A stretch of DNA of 64,000 nucleotides, taken from Saprospiraceae bacterium (GTDB taxonomy: Bacteria > Bacteroidota > Bacteroidia > Chitinophagales > Saprospiraceae). Positions 54,054 to 63,300 of the stretch are shown here, piece by piece; positions within the stretch are counted from its first letter, which is position 1, and each line of letters starts with the position of its first letter. The DNA is taken from positions 62,001 through 126,000 of the forward strand of contig JADJYH010000001.1 of assembly GCA_016719855.1 (NCBI GenBank). Reading direction: 5' to 3'. The translations under genes and the position numbers were made by a program. Under the pieces are notes generated by a model that saw only the letters and a program-made list of their open reading frames with translations, ran no database searches and was not told the origin of the DNA.

Positions 54054-54782
54054 TCAATGCAAATCAAACAAGTCGGAAACACCGGGGGTGCGAGCTGCGA
54101 TAAAGCCCTCGGCAAACTCAACGCCGATTGGACGTCCAAATACCCGGTTCTTCGATTTTATGAACTCAAAAAAGTCTTTGCCAGAGATGGGCGTTTTGGG
54201 CTCGGTATCATATTCGGCGGTTTCTGGCAGGTAAAACTGGGAGCTAAAGGTGAGAATCAGGTCCAGTTTTTTGTCCATGAACGGCGTGATGTCCACGACA
54301 AAATCGGGCGTCAAATTTTTATCCTGAATGTAATGGTACACCGCCTTGGGTCGCCAATGCGCCTGGGGTTGACCTTCAAAATTGGTCTCGATTTTTAACA
54401 AACCAGCATAAAAACAGGCGTCCGAAGTGAGTTTGGCAGCACGGCCATGGTCAGGGTGGCGGTCGTCGTGGCGCATTGGCCAGCACGATTTCGGCTGGCA
54501 CCAGCGGATGATTTCGACTATTCTGAGTAGGCTTTCTTGGGTGTACTGAAAAAAACCATCGGCCATCCGCAGGTTGCGGCGAAAGGTGGCGCCCATTTTC
54601 GTAGCCGACTCGCTAGCTTCAACATCCCGAAGGTCGGCAGAGCCACGGCTACCCAATTCGCCACGGGTAAGGTCGAGCAAGCCGACCGTTTTGCCTATCG
54701 AAATATGCCGCAGCAAGGTGCCGCAGCAACTCAGTTCTACATCGTCGGGGTGTACGCCAATGGCAAGGATATCTACTTTCAT
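54054..54782 (-). CDS. bshB1: bacillithiol biosynthesis deacetylase BshB1
   Basis: 242 residues. Zinc hydrolase that deacetylates N-acetylglucosaminyl-malate in bacillithiol synthesis. LAIGVHPDDVELSCCGTLL holds the HPDD metal motif; LDLTRGELGSRG, DDRHPDHGRAAKLTSDACFY, KAVYHYIQDKNLTPDFVVDI and IGVEFAEGFIAAR are typical of BshB1. Residues PKSCWPMRH are out of family; two opposite one-base shifts within about 25 bases (54473-54500) would give PEIVLANA, so a compensated double indel is likely. bshC is at the other end of the window. Confidence 0.92.
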   Translation of the reverse strand: MKVDILAIGVHPDDVELSCCGTLLRHISIGKTVGLLDLTRGELGSRGSADLRDVEASESATKMGATFRRNLRMADGFFQYTQESLLRIVEIIRWCQPKSCWPMRHDDRHPDHGRAAKLTSDACFYAGLLKIETNFEGQPQAHWRPKAVYHYIQDKNLTPDFVVDITPFMDKKLDLILTFSSQFYLPETAEYDTEPKTPISGKDFFEFIKSKNRVFGRPIGVEFAEGFIAARTPGVSDLFDLH

Positions 54783-54789
54783 TTTTACT

Positions 54790-54853
54790 TCTGGCTGTTA
54801 GCTTTTTGCTATTTGCTTTTGGCCAACAGCCAAAGTCCAACAGCAATTCAAAT
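54790..54853. repeat. inverted short-word repeat, GGCTGTTAGC/CCAACAGCC
   Basis: CTGGCTGTTAGCTTTTTGCT then ATTTGCTTTTGG, facing CCAACAGCCAAAGTCCAACA then GCAATT. It lies in the predicted leader of bshB1. Confidence 0.65.
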
Positions 54854-54906
54854 GGATAAAATAGCGCTCCAAAGTATAATGAATTCACGGTTTCTCGTCC
54901 AAACCT

Positions 54907-54955
54907 CCTTCATTCCCATCCCTCATCCCTCATACCTCATACCTCCATTCTTACT
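54907..54955. repeat. short-word repeat, CCCTCAT/ACCTCAT
   Basis: CATTCCCATCCCTCATCCCT then CATACCTCATACCTCCATTC, period seven to eight, next to the pullulanase stop codon. No opposite arm was found nearby. Confidence 0.7.
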
Positions 54956-57033
54956 CTTCCACCAGAATATACGCCGCAAAAGGCCCTACCATCGCAAACC
55001 CCGTTTTGTTCATGCCCATGCCGTTCATGTCAATGCGGTTGTTGGTGCAAATGATTTTCCAATTGCCCTCCGGCACTTCGATTTTTTTACCATTGGCATT
55101 GCCGTTGAAAATCACCAGGATGCGCTTCCAGGAGTCGCCGTTGGCGTGGTCTCCGAGGATATAGCCAATCGTGTTTTCGAATTTCAGGTCAACGAATTTC
55201 AGGTGCTTCGCAATATCGGATTGGCTTGTCATCCGAAAGGCTGGGTGGGCTTTGCGGAGCTGAATCAAGTTTTGGTAATATTGAAAAAGGTCATTGTATT
55301 TGGCTTTGTTGTTCCAGTTGATTTGGTTGATTTCGTCGGGCGAGTTGAAGCTGTTCTCGACCAACTGCTTGGAGCGCACGAACTCCTCGCCAGCATGGAG
55401 GAAGGGTATGCCCTGCGAAGTAAACACAATGGTTTGCGCCAGCTTGTCCATGTTCAGTTTTTGCTCCTCGGTGTTTTTGGACAGGAGAGGCTGAGGCGGT
55501 CCCAGAGCGAGTGGTTGTCGTGGCAGGAGACGTAGTTGATGCATTGCTGTGGCGTTATAGCCCAGGCCTTTTGCGTGTAGTTGACCTTCTTGAGGTCAAC
55601 TTGGGGGTGGGCCGTGCCACCCACTGTCCCAAACTTCACGCTCTCTTCCAGGTCGGTTTCGCCGTTGATGAAGCCTTTAGCGTGTGGGGTAAAAACATGG
55701 CCCTTAACGCCGTCCCGAAATTCATCGGAAAAGGCAGCAATGGCGTCCAGCTTCGGCACATTTATTTTTACAGCCCGTTGTTCTTCGGGCAGCTTGCAGA
55801 CGTTAGCGGCCCAACCTTCTCCGTAAATGAAAATCGTTGGATCCACTTTGCGAAGCTCCGCTGCAAGCTGGTTCATGGTCTCGATGTCGTGGATGCCCAT
55901 GAGGTCAACCCGGAAGCCATCAACATGGTACTCCTTTGCCCAATAGACCATGGACTCAATCATAAATTTACGAACCATGGGCCGCTCCGATGCCACTTCA
56001 TTGCCGCAGGCCGAACCATCGGAATAGTAGCCATTGTCGTGAATACGATAATAGTAGCTTGGCACGGTCTGGTTGAACACCGACTCTTTAGTGGCCCCCG
56101 TATGGTTGTAAACGACGTCCATCACCACCCGAAGGCCATTGTCATGAAGCGCTTTCACCATTGTTTTAAACTCCTGAATTCGTTTGGTGCCATCCGCCGG
56201 GTCGGTGGAGAAACTGCCCTCTGGGACATTGTAGTTTTGTGGGTCGTAGCCCCAATTGTACCTAGGTGCGGCGTCGGGTAGCTCATCAATGGAACGGAAA
56301 TCGAAGGCGGGCATGATGTGAACGTGCGTGGCGCCCAGTTCCTTGATATGGTCAAGCCCTGTTGCAAAGCCGTCGGGGGACTTGGTGCCCGTTTCGGCCA
56401 AGCCGAGGTACTTGCCCTTGTTTTTGATGCCAGAGGACGGGTGTACGGAGATGTCCCGCAACTGCATTTCGTACAAAATAATGTCCTCGAAACCTTTGAG
56501 CGGTGGCCGTTTGTCGGCCTCCCAACCGGTTGGGTTTGTCTTTTTCAAATCAACCACCATTGCCCGTTCACCGTTGGTGCCGACTGCCTTGGCGTAGGGG
56601 TCAACCGTGGGATTGAGCCAAAAGGAATCAATCCGAACCTGGAAGTTGTAATATTTTCCGGCATGGTTGCCTTTGAGTTTTAGTTGCCAAACGCCGTTTT
56701 TGCCCTTTTTTAGGTTAAAATGGCTTATCGGGTTGGATTCGAGCGGCTTGTCATAAAAAAGCACCAACACCTCGTCCGCTGGCGGCGACCAAACCTTGAA
56801 AACGGAATTGCTGGTGAGTAGGTCAAGCCAAGGTCTTTCCCGTTGTACACCGGAAACTTGTCCAGCTCCTTGTTGGTGAAATTGCGAAGCGTGGGCTTTT
56901 CTTGCTCTCCGGCTGTGTCGAGTTTTCCCATGGAATTGGCTTCTTTTAGTTTTATCGTGTGGTCAACTTGTGCGGTTGCGGTAGTTGCCAGCAGGGCAAA
57001 AAAGAAGATGGTAGCTGATATAAAATGTCTCAT
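54951..57033 (-). CDS. pulA: type I pullulanase, secreted (frameshifted)
   Basis: About 694 residues. Signal peptide MRHFISATIFFFALLATTAT, ending near AQ. An N-terminal CBM48-like domain (GVWQLKLKGNHAGKYYNFQV) precedes the GH13_14 barrel with the pullulanase motif YNWGYDPQNYNVPEGSFS. Catalytic residues: Asp in GFRVDLMGIHD, Glu in FIYGEGWAANV, Asp in NYVSCHDNHSLWDRL. Three frames join (56725-57033, 55454-56770, 54951-55544); breaks are near 56800 and about 55480. It debranches alpha-1,6 links of pullulan or glycogen-type glucans outside the cytoplasm. Confidence 0.93.
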
Positions 57034-57057
57034 GTTTCAAAAATAAAGCTTTGAAAC

Positions 57058-57262
57058 CATACACAAATTTTTTTTTGGGGAAAAAAAAAAAAAAAGGGGG
57101 GGGGGGGCAGAAAAAATTTTTTGAGGGGGAAAGAAAATTTTTGGGGGGGGGGGGGGGGGGGAAAGGGGGGGGGGGGCGCCGGCGCCCGGGCCTTTTTTTT
57201 TTTCTCGGGTTTTTTTCGGGGGGGGGGGGGCCGGGGGGGGCCTCTTTTTCCCCTCCCCCAAA
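57058..57262. other. low-complexity homopolymer stretch, probable assembly artefact
   Basis: About 200 bases made almost only of long G, A, T and C runs, including G runs of up to twenty. It is unlike anything else in the window. It falls in the leader of pulA, between the promoter at 57307 and the start codon. The translated frames (runs of P, K and F, or of G) are meaningless. In other genes this position holds word repeats, so the true sequence may be one that was badly resolved. Apart from this and the two promoters, I see nothing in the 57034-57458 gap. Confidence 0.75.
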
Positions 57263-57306
57263 ACTGTTGGTGGTTAACGAGTTTTCGAGTGAATAGGTTT
57301 TCGGGG

Positions 57307-57314
57307 CAAAAGTA
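57307..57314 (-). promoter_or_regulatory. TAnnTTTG -7 element, probably for pulA
   Basis: Minus-strand TACTTTTG, a consensus -7 element about 270 bases before pulA. The low-complexity stretch lies between. Confidence 0.4.
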
Positions 57315-57434
57315 GGAAAGGATGCGAACGCTGTCTCGGTTGACTTCAAAACTTATTGACTAAATCTTGGTTATGGGAGGTGATTTTTGTGTCACCCCCG
57401 CCAAAACCAATTCCTTTAACGAACACAACTTTCC

Positions 57435-57442
57435 TACTTTTG
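57435..57442 (+). promoter_or_regulatory. TAnnTTTG -7 element of the SCO gene
   Basis: TACTTTTG, consensus -7 element, 17 bases before the ATG at 57459; implies a nearly leaderless transcript. Confidence 0.5.
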
Positions 57443-57458
57443 CCGAAAAAAACAACGC

Positions 57459-58073
57459 ATGAAATACTTGTTCATTTGGCTTGTCGTGTTTTCAGTTTTG
57501 GTTGGTTGCCAATCTTCGCTTTCGCCCGATGTGCTGCCCATGCTGGGTTCGCCCCAGATTGACCAAAACGGCGACTCCGTCGCTCACACCATCCCCGATT
57601 TCAGCTTCGTTGACCAGGACAGCAACCTTGTGACCAACGAGACTTTCGCTGGAAAAGCCTACGTGGCCGACTTCTTTTTCATCGCCTGCCCCACCATTTG
57701 CCCGAAAACCGCCAAGCAAATGCTGCGCATCCACGACTATTTCAAGGACGACGCACGGTTGGAGTTGTTGGGCCACACCCTCGCCCCAAAATATGATACG
57801 GTGGCTGCGCTGAATCGTTACGCCAGAAACCTGGGCGTTTCTTCCAAAAAATGGCATTTCGTGACGGGCGACCAAGCCACCATCTACAAAATGGCACCCG
57901 AGTACATGAACGTGGCCTTGGAAGACTCCGACGCCCCCGGTGGCATCAACCACTCTGGCTATTTGATTTTGGTGGACAAAAACCGCCATATCCGCTCCTT
58001 CTGCAACGGCACCGACCCGGAGGATGTGGACCGTTTCATCAAGGACATTGAAAAATTGTTGAATGAAAAATAG
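57459..58073 (+). CDS. SCO1/SenC family copper-binding lipoprotein
   Basis: 204 residues. A lipoprotein signal (WLVVFSVLVGCQ) precedes a thioredoxin-fold SCO domain: ADFFFIACPTICPKTAKQML carries the copper-binding CxxxC and NHSGYLILVDKN the third His ligand. SCO proteins deliver copper to the CuA site of cytochrome c oxidase or keep its thiols reduced. A cytochrome c gene overlaps the 3' end by 11 bases, which supports a role in respiration. Confidence 0.94.
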   Translation: MKYLFIWLVVFSVLVGCQSSLSPDVLPMLGSPQIDQNGDSVAHTIPDFSFVDQDSNLVTNETFAGKAYVADFFFIACPTICPKTAKQMLRIHDYFKDDARLELLGHTLAPKYDTVAALNRYARNLGVSSKKWHFVTGDQATIYKMAPEYMNVALEDSDAPGGINHSGYLILVDKNRHIRSFCNGTDPEDVDRFIKDIEKLLNEK

Positions 58074-58476
58074 CATTGCTTGCCTCCTCCTGGCCACGTT
58101 TTTCGTCTGGACCTCCTGCGACCAATATCCCTACCAGCAGGGTAAAATCCTCTACACCAATTTCTGTGAAAACTGCCACATGGCCGACGGCAGTGGCCTG
58201 AAGGCCCTGATTCCACCATTGGCAGGTGCCGATTATTTGTCAAAAAATGGGGCTGCCATACCCTGCATCATCCGCAACGGCATCAAAGGTGAAATGACCG
58301 TAAACGGCATAACCTACAATACAGAAATGGCCGGCGTCGAGCGCCTCACCGAATTCGAAATCACCAATATCATCAACTATATCCACACCTCCTGGGGCAA
58401 TGACCTCCCAATCGTGGAGCACCTGCAAGTGCGGGAATGGCTCAAGCCTTGCGAAAAAAACGTGAAACCGTTTTAG
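58063..58476 (+). CDS. c-type cytochrome lipoprotein
   Basis: 137 residues. Lipoprotein-type signal (ACLLLATFFVWTSC), one haem-binding CENCH in TNFCENCHMADGSGLKAL, and a distal Met candidate in NTEMAGVERL, as in small class I cytochromes. Likely carries electrons in the periplasm. The ATG lies inside the end of the SCO gene, so the pair is translationally coupled. Two extra cysteines (AAIPC and KPCEKN) are unexplained. Confidence 0.92.
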   Translation: MKNSIACLLLATFFVWTSCDQYPYQQGKILYTNFCENCHMADGSGLKALIPPLAGADYLSKNGAAIPCIIRNGIKGEMTVNGITYNTEMAGVERLTEFEITNIINYIHTSWGNDLPIVEHLQVREWLKPCEKNVKPF

Positions 58477-58613
58477 AGGGGGTATTAGGGAATTGGTTGA
58501 ATTAGGGAATTGGGATATTGGAGTATTGGGACTCAAAACCATTTTAAGAGGCTGTTAGGCGTCGAATAATTCAACCCAATCCTCAAATCCTCGCATCCTC
58601 AAATCCTCAATCT
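58477..58613. repeat. short-word repeats, GGGAATTGG on one side and CCTCAAAT on the other
   Basis: Next to the cytochrome stop: GGGTATTAGGGAATTGGTTG, then AATTAGGGAATTGGGATATT and GGAGTATTGGG. Before the SRPBCC start: CCTCAAATCCTCGCATCCTC then AAATCCTCAATC, period eight. The two sides use different words, unlike most spacers here. The G-rich word is the complement of the word at 60262-60370. Confidence 0.75.
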
Positions 58614-59069
58614 ATGCACCAACTCCGCACCGTACAAACCCTACCTATCAGCTTGGAGGAAGCTTGGGCTTTTTTTTCCAACCCAAGGAACCTGGAGCAG
58701 ATAACGCCCAAGGACATGAACCTCATCCCAACTTCGCCCCTGCCGGACAAGACCTATCCCGGCCTGTTCATTACCTACAAAGTAAAACCGCTACTGGGCA
58801 TCCCAATGCTTTGGGTCACGGAAATCACGCATGTGCGGGAGCGGGAGTTCTTCGTAGACGAGCAGCGCCTTGGGCCGTACCGCATTTGGCACCACCAGCA
58901 CCATTTCAAGGCCGTGAAGGGTGGGGTGGAGATGACCGACATCGTGGACTACCGCCTCCCGCTCGGCCCGATTGGCATCCTGATGAACGTCCTGTTTATT
59001 GGCAAGAAACTAAAGCAGGTATTCGAGTACCGCAAACAGCGGCTGGTGGAGATGTTTGGAGTGGTATGA
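58614..59069 (+). CDS. SRPBCC family protein
   Basis: 151 residues. The START/Bet v1-like fold is shown by TLPISLEEAWAFFSNPRNLE, ITPKDMNL, then MTDIVDYRLPLGPIGILMNV and the C-terminal helix KKLKQVFEYRKQRLVEM. This matches the SRPBCC proteins of Bacteroidota often named cell-division-inhibitor-like. The ligand is unknown. The upstream spacer is a word repeat ending just before the ATG. Confidence 0.9.
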   Translation: MHQLRTVQTLPISLEEAWAFFSNPRNLEQITPKDMNLIPTSPLPDKTYPGLFITYKVKPLLGIPMLWVTEITHVREREFFVDEQRLGPYRIWHHQHHFKAVKGGVEMTDIVDYRLPLGPIGILMNVLFIGKKLKQVFEYRKQRLVEMFGVV

Positions 59070-59145
59070 TACCATTCCCAAAAAAAAGAGTGGCCCGAGC
59101 CGAAGCCCGGAGCCACCCGTTGGATAAGCACATCTATGTCCGTGC

Positions 59146-60105
59146 CTAATTCTTGGGAGGGGTTGCAGTGCGTTTCTTTACGATTGGTTCCATTTTGCTT
59201 TTCTTCCAAAATGGCAACCTTTTCTGTTTGTACTTGGAAGATTCCATTTTATTGCGTTTTACTTTCTCCTCTTTTGGCTTCTTCAGGTGCTCCTTGAACA
59301 CGTCGTATTTTTCATCAAAATCAAGGCCGTATTTGTCCGTCAGGTTCACCGAAACATTGATACCGGCGAAGAGGTACCAGTCGTTGTTGTTGGCATTGCC
59401 ACGGGGCTTTCCCATCGGGTTTTCGCCAAAAGAGCCAGTGACCTCTGGTGTGCGGTAGCTGAGCGCAGCCGTAAGTGGCGCATGGCTTCGCATGTCGAAC
59501 ACGTCGGGGTAATAGGTGCTCACATCGTCGAGATAGTCGGTGGAGGTGAAGCGGGCACCGAACTCCAGCCCGAAGTTGAGCTTGTAGCTGATGTTGAACC
59601 GCATGCCCAACCCAAATGGCACGGCGAGGGTGTTGCAGCTATATTTCTGGCCCTCGGTATGCAAGGAAGGCAGGTCGTGCCAAACTCCCCGCAATTCGGC
59701 CTGCGGATTGAACCTGGTGACGGCGAGGCCCATGAACACGTAAGGTACGCTTCCCTTGCCCGCCCGGATATTGTATTCCGAGAGGTTCATTTCGCCCGTG
59801 ACGGCAAGTTCCGTCAGATTGGAGCGGAAGCTGAGGTTGCGTTCACGCAGTTCAGTAGAGCGGGCGCTGGCATCGCTTCCGCTAATCATGCCCTTGAGCA
59901 GGGATGCCTTGACAGAAAAGCGCTCATTGGCATTGTACCGCCCAAAAACGCCCAGTACACTGTGGTAATGTTCGTTGGATAGGCGTTGGCCACTGAGGTC
60001 GCCCATGTAATTGGCCGTGCCGATAAATGCACCAACTTCCGTGTACTGGGCCATTGCTTGCAAGCTCACTACGGAAGCGATAAGGAGTATAAATTGCTTT
60101 TTCAT
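59146..60105 (-). CDS. DUF6089 family outer-membrane protein
   Basis: About 319 residues from the ATG at 60105 (MKKQFILLIA). Signal peptide ending near QAMAQ, then YTEVGAFIGTANYMGDLSGQ, a hallmark of DUF6089 barrels, and YVFMGLAVTRFNPQAELRG. The barrel is followed by a very basic tail (EEKVKRNKMESSKYKQKRLP) that may bind the cell wall or partners. The N-terminal domain of the OmpA protein at 4.6 kb is of the same general type. Confidence 0.88.
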   Translation of the reverse strand: MKKQFILLIASVVSLQAMAQYTEVGAFIGTANYMGDLSGQRLSNEHYHSVLGVFGRYNANERFSVKASLLKGMISGSDASARSTELRERNLSFRSNLTELAVTGEMNLSEYNIRAGKGSVPYVFMGLAVTRFNPQAELRGVWHDLPSLHTEGQKYSCNTLAVPFGLGMRFNISYKLNFGLEFGARFTSTDYLDDVSTYYPDVFDMRSHAPLTAALSYRTPEVTGSFGENPMGKPRGNANNNDWYLFAGINVSVNLTDKYGLDFDEKYDVFKEHLKKPKEEKVKRNKMESSKYKQKRLPFWKKSKMEPIVKKRTATPPKN

Positions 60106-60246
60106 GACGTAACTCGTTTGGTTCAAAGCCGTAGACTAAAGCTATCGGCTAGTTTACACATGAAAACAAAAGCAAATAGAAAGCCAAAAATTTAAAATTA
60201 TTGAAATATGTTGAAAAAGATTGCGGTTCTTCACGGTTCAGATTTT

Positions 60247-60254
60247 TAGTTTTG
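60247..60254 (+). promoter_or_regulatory. TAnnTTTG -7 element of the FG-GAP gene
   Basis: TAGTTTTG, consensus -7 element. Transcription would start near 60261, so the word repeat that follows would form nearly the whole 5' leader. This excludes the longer reading frame from 60221. Confidence 0.55.
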
Positions 60255-60261
60255 TGAAAAA

Positions 60262-60370
60262 GAACCCCAATTCCCCAATCACCCAATTCCCCAATTCCCC
60301 AATTCCCCAATTCCCCAATTCCCCAATTCCCCAATTCCCCAATTCACCCAATTTCCCAATTCACCCAATC
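60262..60370 (+). repeat. tandem short-word repeat, CCCCAATT
   Basis: About twelve copies of CCCCAATT or close variants (CCCAATCA, CCCAATTT, CACCCAAT) with a period of eight, between the promoter and the lipoprotein ATG. Strongly C/A/T and without G for over 100 bases. Only one orientation is present here; the complement stands near 58480. Confidence 0.9.
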
Positions 60371-60379
60371 ATTTTTACC

Positions 60380-63300
60380 ATGAAACACTTGCTTGCCACC
60401 TGTCTGCTCACGATGTCGCTGCTGCTTTCCTGCAACGGTGAAAAGGAAAACGCCACGTCCAACCAATCGGAAGCCAAGGCTGAGGATGTTCATTTTGAAC
60501 TGATGAAACCCGAAGCAACTGGGGTGAATTTTGCCAACAACATCAAGGAAACCTTTGAGGAGAACATCATCACCAACTCCTACCTGTACAACGGCGGGGG
60601 CGTCGCCATCATTGACGTCAACAACGACGGCTTGCCCGACGTCTATTTTTCGGCGACCCAAGCGGCAAATCGGTTGTATTTGAACAAGGGCAATTTCCAA
60701 TTTGAAGACATCACAGAAAAGGCTGGGGTAGGGGCCTTGGGTGGCATCAAGACTGGGGTGACCGTGGTGGACATCAACGGTGATGGCTTTCAGGACCTGT
60801 ATGTTTGCCGCTCCGGTATGCAGCCGACAGCCCTCCGGGCAAACATGCTTTTCGTCAACAACGGCAACTCGACCTTCACGGAAAAGGCCGCAGAATATGG
60901 CCTCGACGACCGTTCGGCCAGCAACCACGCCAATTTTTTTGACTTCGACAACGACGGCGACCTCGACGTTTACGTGTTGAACCACCCCGTAGTCTGGGCG
61001 GAGGTGAACCGCATCCGGGCAAAACAGGAATCGCAGGGCGGCCCCATCACCCGCCTCACCACACCTGTCGAACCGTGGGAGTCCGACAAGCTTTTCCGCA
61101 ACGATGGCAAGGGGCATTTTAGTGATGTTTCGCTGCAAATGGGCATCAACAATCGGGCATGGGGCCTCAGTGCCACTGTTTCTGACTTCAATGGCGATGG
61201 CTACCTGGATATTTATGTAGGGAACGATTACGTTGAGCCGGATTTTCTTTACATCAACCAGCAAGGCAAGGGTTTCAAGGATGAAATATGGCGCTACTTC
61301 CGGCACACCAGCAACCACACGATGGGCGTTGACATTGCAGACATCAACAACGATGGCTTGATTGACATGGCCACATTGGACATGACCGCTGCCACCAACC
61401 AACGGCAAAAGGAGCTGATGACGACCATGAAACAAGAGCGCTTCCATAGCCTCGTTCAATACGGTTATGGCAACCAACAAATGCGAAACATGCTCCAGTT
61501 AAACACCGGGGCGGCTCCAGGGGAAGGCGACACGTTCAGTGACATTGGCCAATTGGCTGGCACCTGGGCAACGGACTGGAGCTGGAGCCCACTCCTCGCC
61601 GACTTCGACAACGATGGACGGAAAGACCTTTATATTACCAATGGTTACCGCCGAGACGTGACCAACCTCGATTATTTGAACTATACCGTGGACTCCGTGA
61701 TGCAAATTGGTGGGCTGAACAATACCAATTTCAAGTCCATTGACGAGTACTTGAACAAGATTCCCACCAAGCCGCTTCGCAATTACATGTTTCAAAACAC
61801 GGATGGAATTCGATTCCAAGAGGTTAGCCAGCGATGGGGCATGAACGAAACTTCCTACTCCAACGGCAGCGCCTACGCTGACCTCGACAACGACGGCGAC
61901 CTTGACCTGCTGGTGAATCAGTTGGATGGGAATGCGCTTATTTACCGCAACAAAACAGCAGGTAACACCGATGGCAATTGGTTGCAAGTCGCCCTAAAAG
62001 GCAGCCCGGAAAACCCAACTGGAGTGGGGGCAAAGCTGCGAATCCGCTCCAACGGTTCGATGCAATACCAAGAAATGACGCCAGTGCGTGGTTTCTACTC
62101 GTCCTCCCAGCCATTGTTTCATTTCGGGCTTGGCAGTTCGACGAAAGTCGAGAAACTTGAAATCCGCTGGCCAAACGGAAAGGTGCAAACACTCGAAAAC
62201 CTGCCGGTCAACCAGCGCTTGATATTGAACCTGGCTGACGCAAAAACTGGGAAGTGGGAAAAATTGGATTCGCCTGCTCCGATTTTCCAGGTTGCCACCG
62301 GCACAGGCATTGACTTCATCCATGCCGATGACGAATTCAACGACTTCAACCGGGAATGGCTGATTCCTCATGCGTTTTCCAACCTTGGCCCCAACATCGC
62401 CAAGGGCGACGTCAACGGCGATGGGCTGGAAGATTTCTATGTTGGTGGTGCTAGAAACCAAGCAGGAGCACTTTTCATTCAGCAAAAAAACAGCAGTTTC
62501 AAGCGCCAAGCAGTGCCTGCATTTGAGGCGGACAACATCTTTGAGGACATGGGCTGTGCCTTTTTTGATGCAGATGGCGACAAGGACGCCGACCTTTACG
62601 TGGCCAGCGGTGGCAGTACCTACGATGCGGGGTCGAGCAATTACCAAGACCGCCTGTACCTCAACGACGGCAAGGGCAAGTTTACCAAATCGCCTGACGG
62701 GACTTTGCCAACTATCACCTCCAGTGGTTCCTGCGTCGCCCCTTTCGACTTTGACCGAGATGGCGATTTGGATGTGGTGGTGGGTGGATTGGTGACGCCG
62801 GGCCGCTATCCGACTGCTCCCCAAACCTTGCTGTTACAAAACAATGGCGGCAAATTCAATGATGTTTGCCAACCATTGGCACCTGCGCTTGCACATATCG
62901 GCATGGTAAATGACTTGGTTTGGGCCGACCTCGATGGCGACAAATCGGAGGAATTGATCGTGGTAGGCGAGTGGCTGCCCGTCACTGTTTTCAAAAATAA
63001 AACGGGTAAACTAGCGGACGCCACCTCCGGCTTCGGACTTGAAAACAGCAATGGCTGGTGGAACTGCGTACACATTGAAGACCTGGACAAGGATGGCGAC
63101 CTCGACCTAGTGGCTGGCAATCTTGGCTTGAATTCTCGCCTCAAGGCTACCCCCGCACAGCCAATTGATTTGTATGTTGCCGATTTCGACAAAAACGGAA
63201 GCCTCGACCCCGTGATGGCTTGGTTCGATGGCGGCAAGCAATATCCCCTCCCGCAACGGGACGTAATGATTAAGCAAATGCAGGGGCTTAAAAAAGATTT

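Noticed and set aside
56963..57349. Proline- and lysine-rich frames across the homopolymer block
   Set aside because: Translation of homopolymer runs; not a real protein.
58664..59149. Alternative frame inside the SRPBCC gene
   Set aside because: Overlaps the recognised SRPBCC frame and has an unstructured Pro/Arg-rich composition.
31087..60370. Word repeats considered as CRISPR arrays
   Set aside because: Units are 7-8 bases with no spacers of constant length, many occur in inverted orientation, and no cas gene is present.
60221..60379. N-terminal extension of the FG-GAP protein made of repeated QFPNSP
   Set aside because: It is the translated leader repeat, begins upstream of the -7 element, and would bury the lipoprotein signal sequence starting at 60380.
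60344..61480. Minus-strand frame of 378 codons opposite the FG-GAP gene
   Set aside because: Shadow of the repeated Asp/Gly/Asn codons; rich in V and H with no domain, and the plus-strand protein is convincing.
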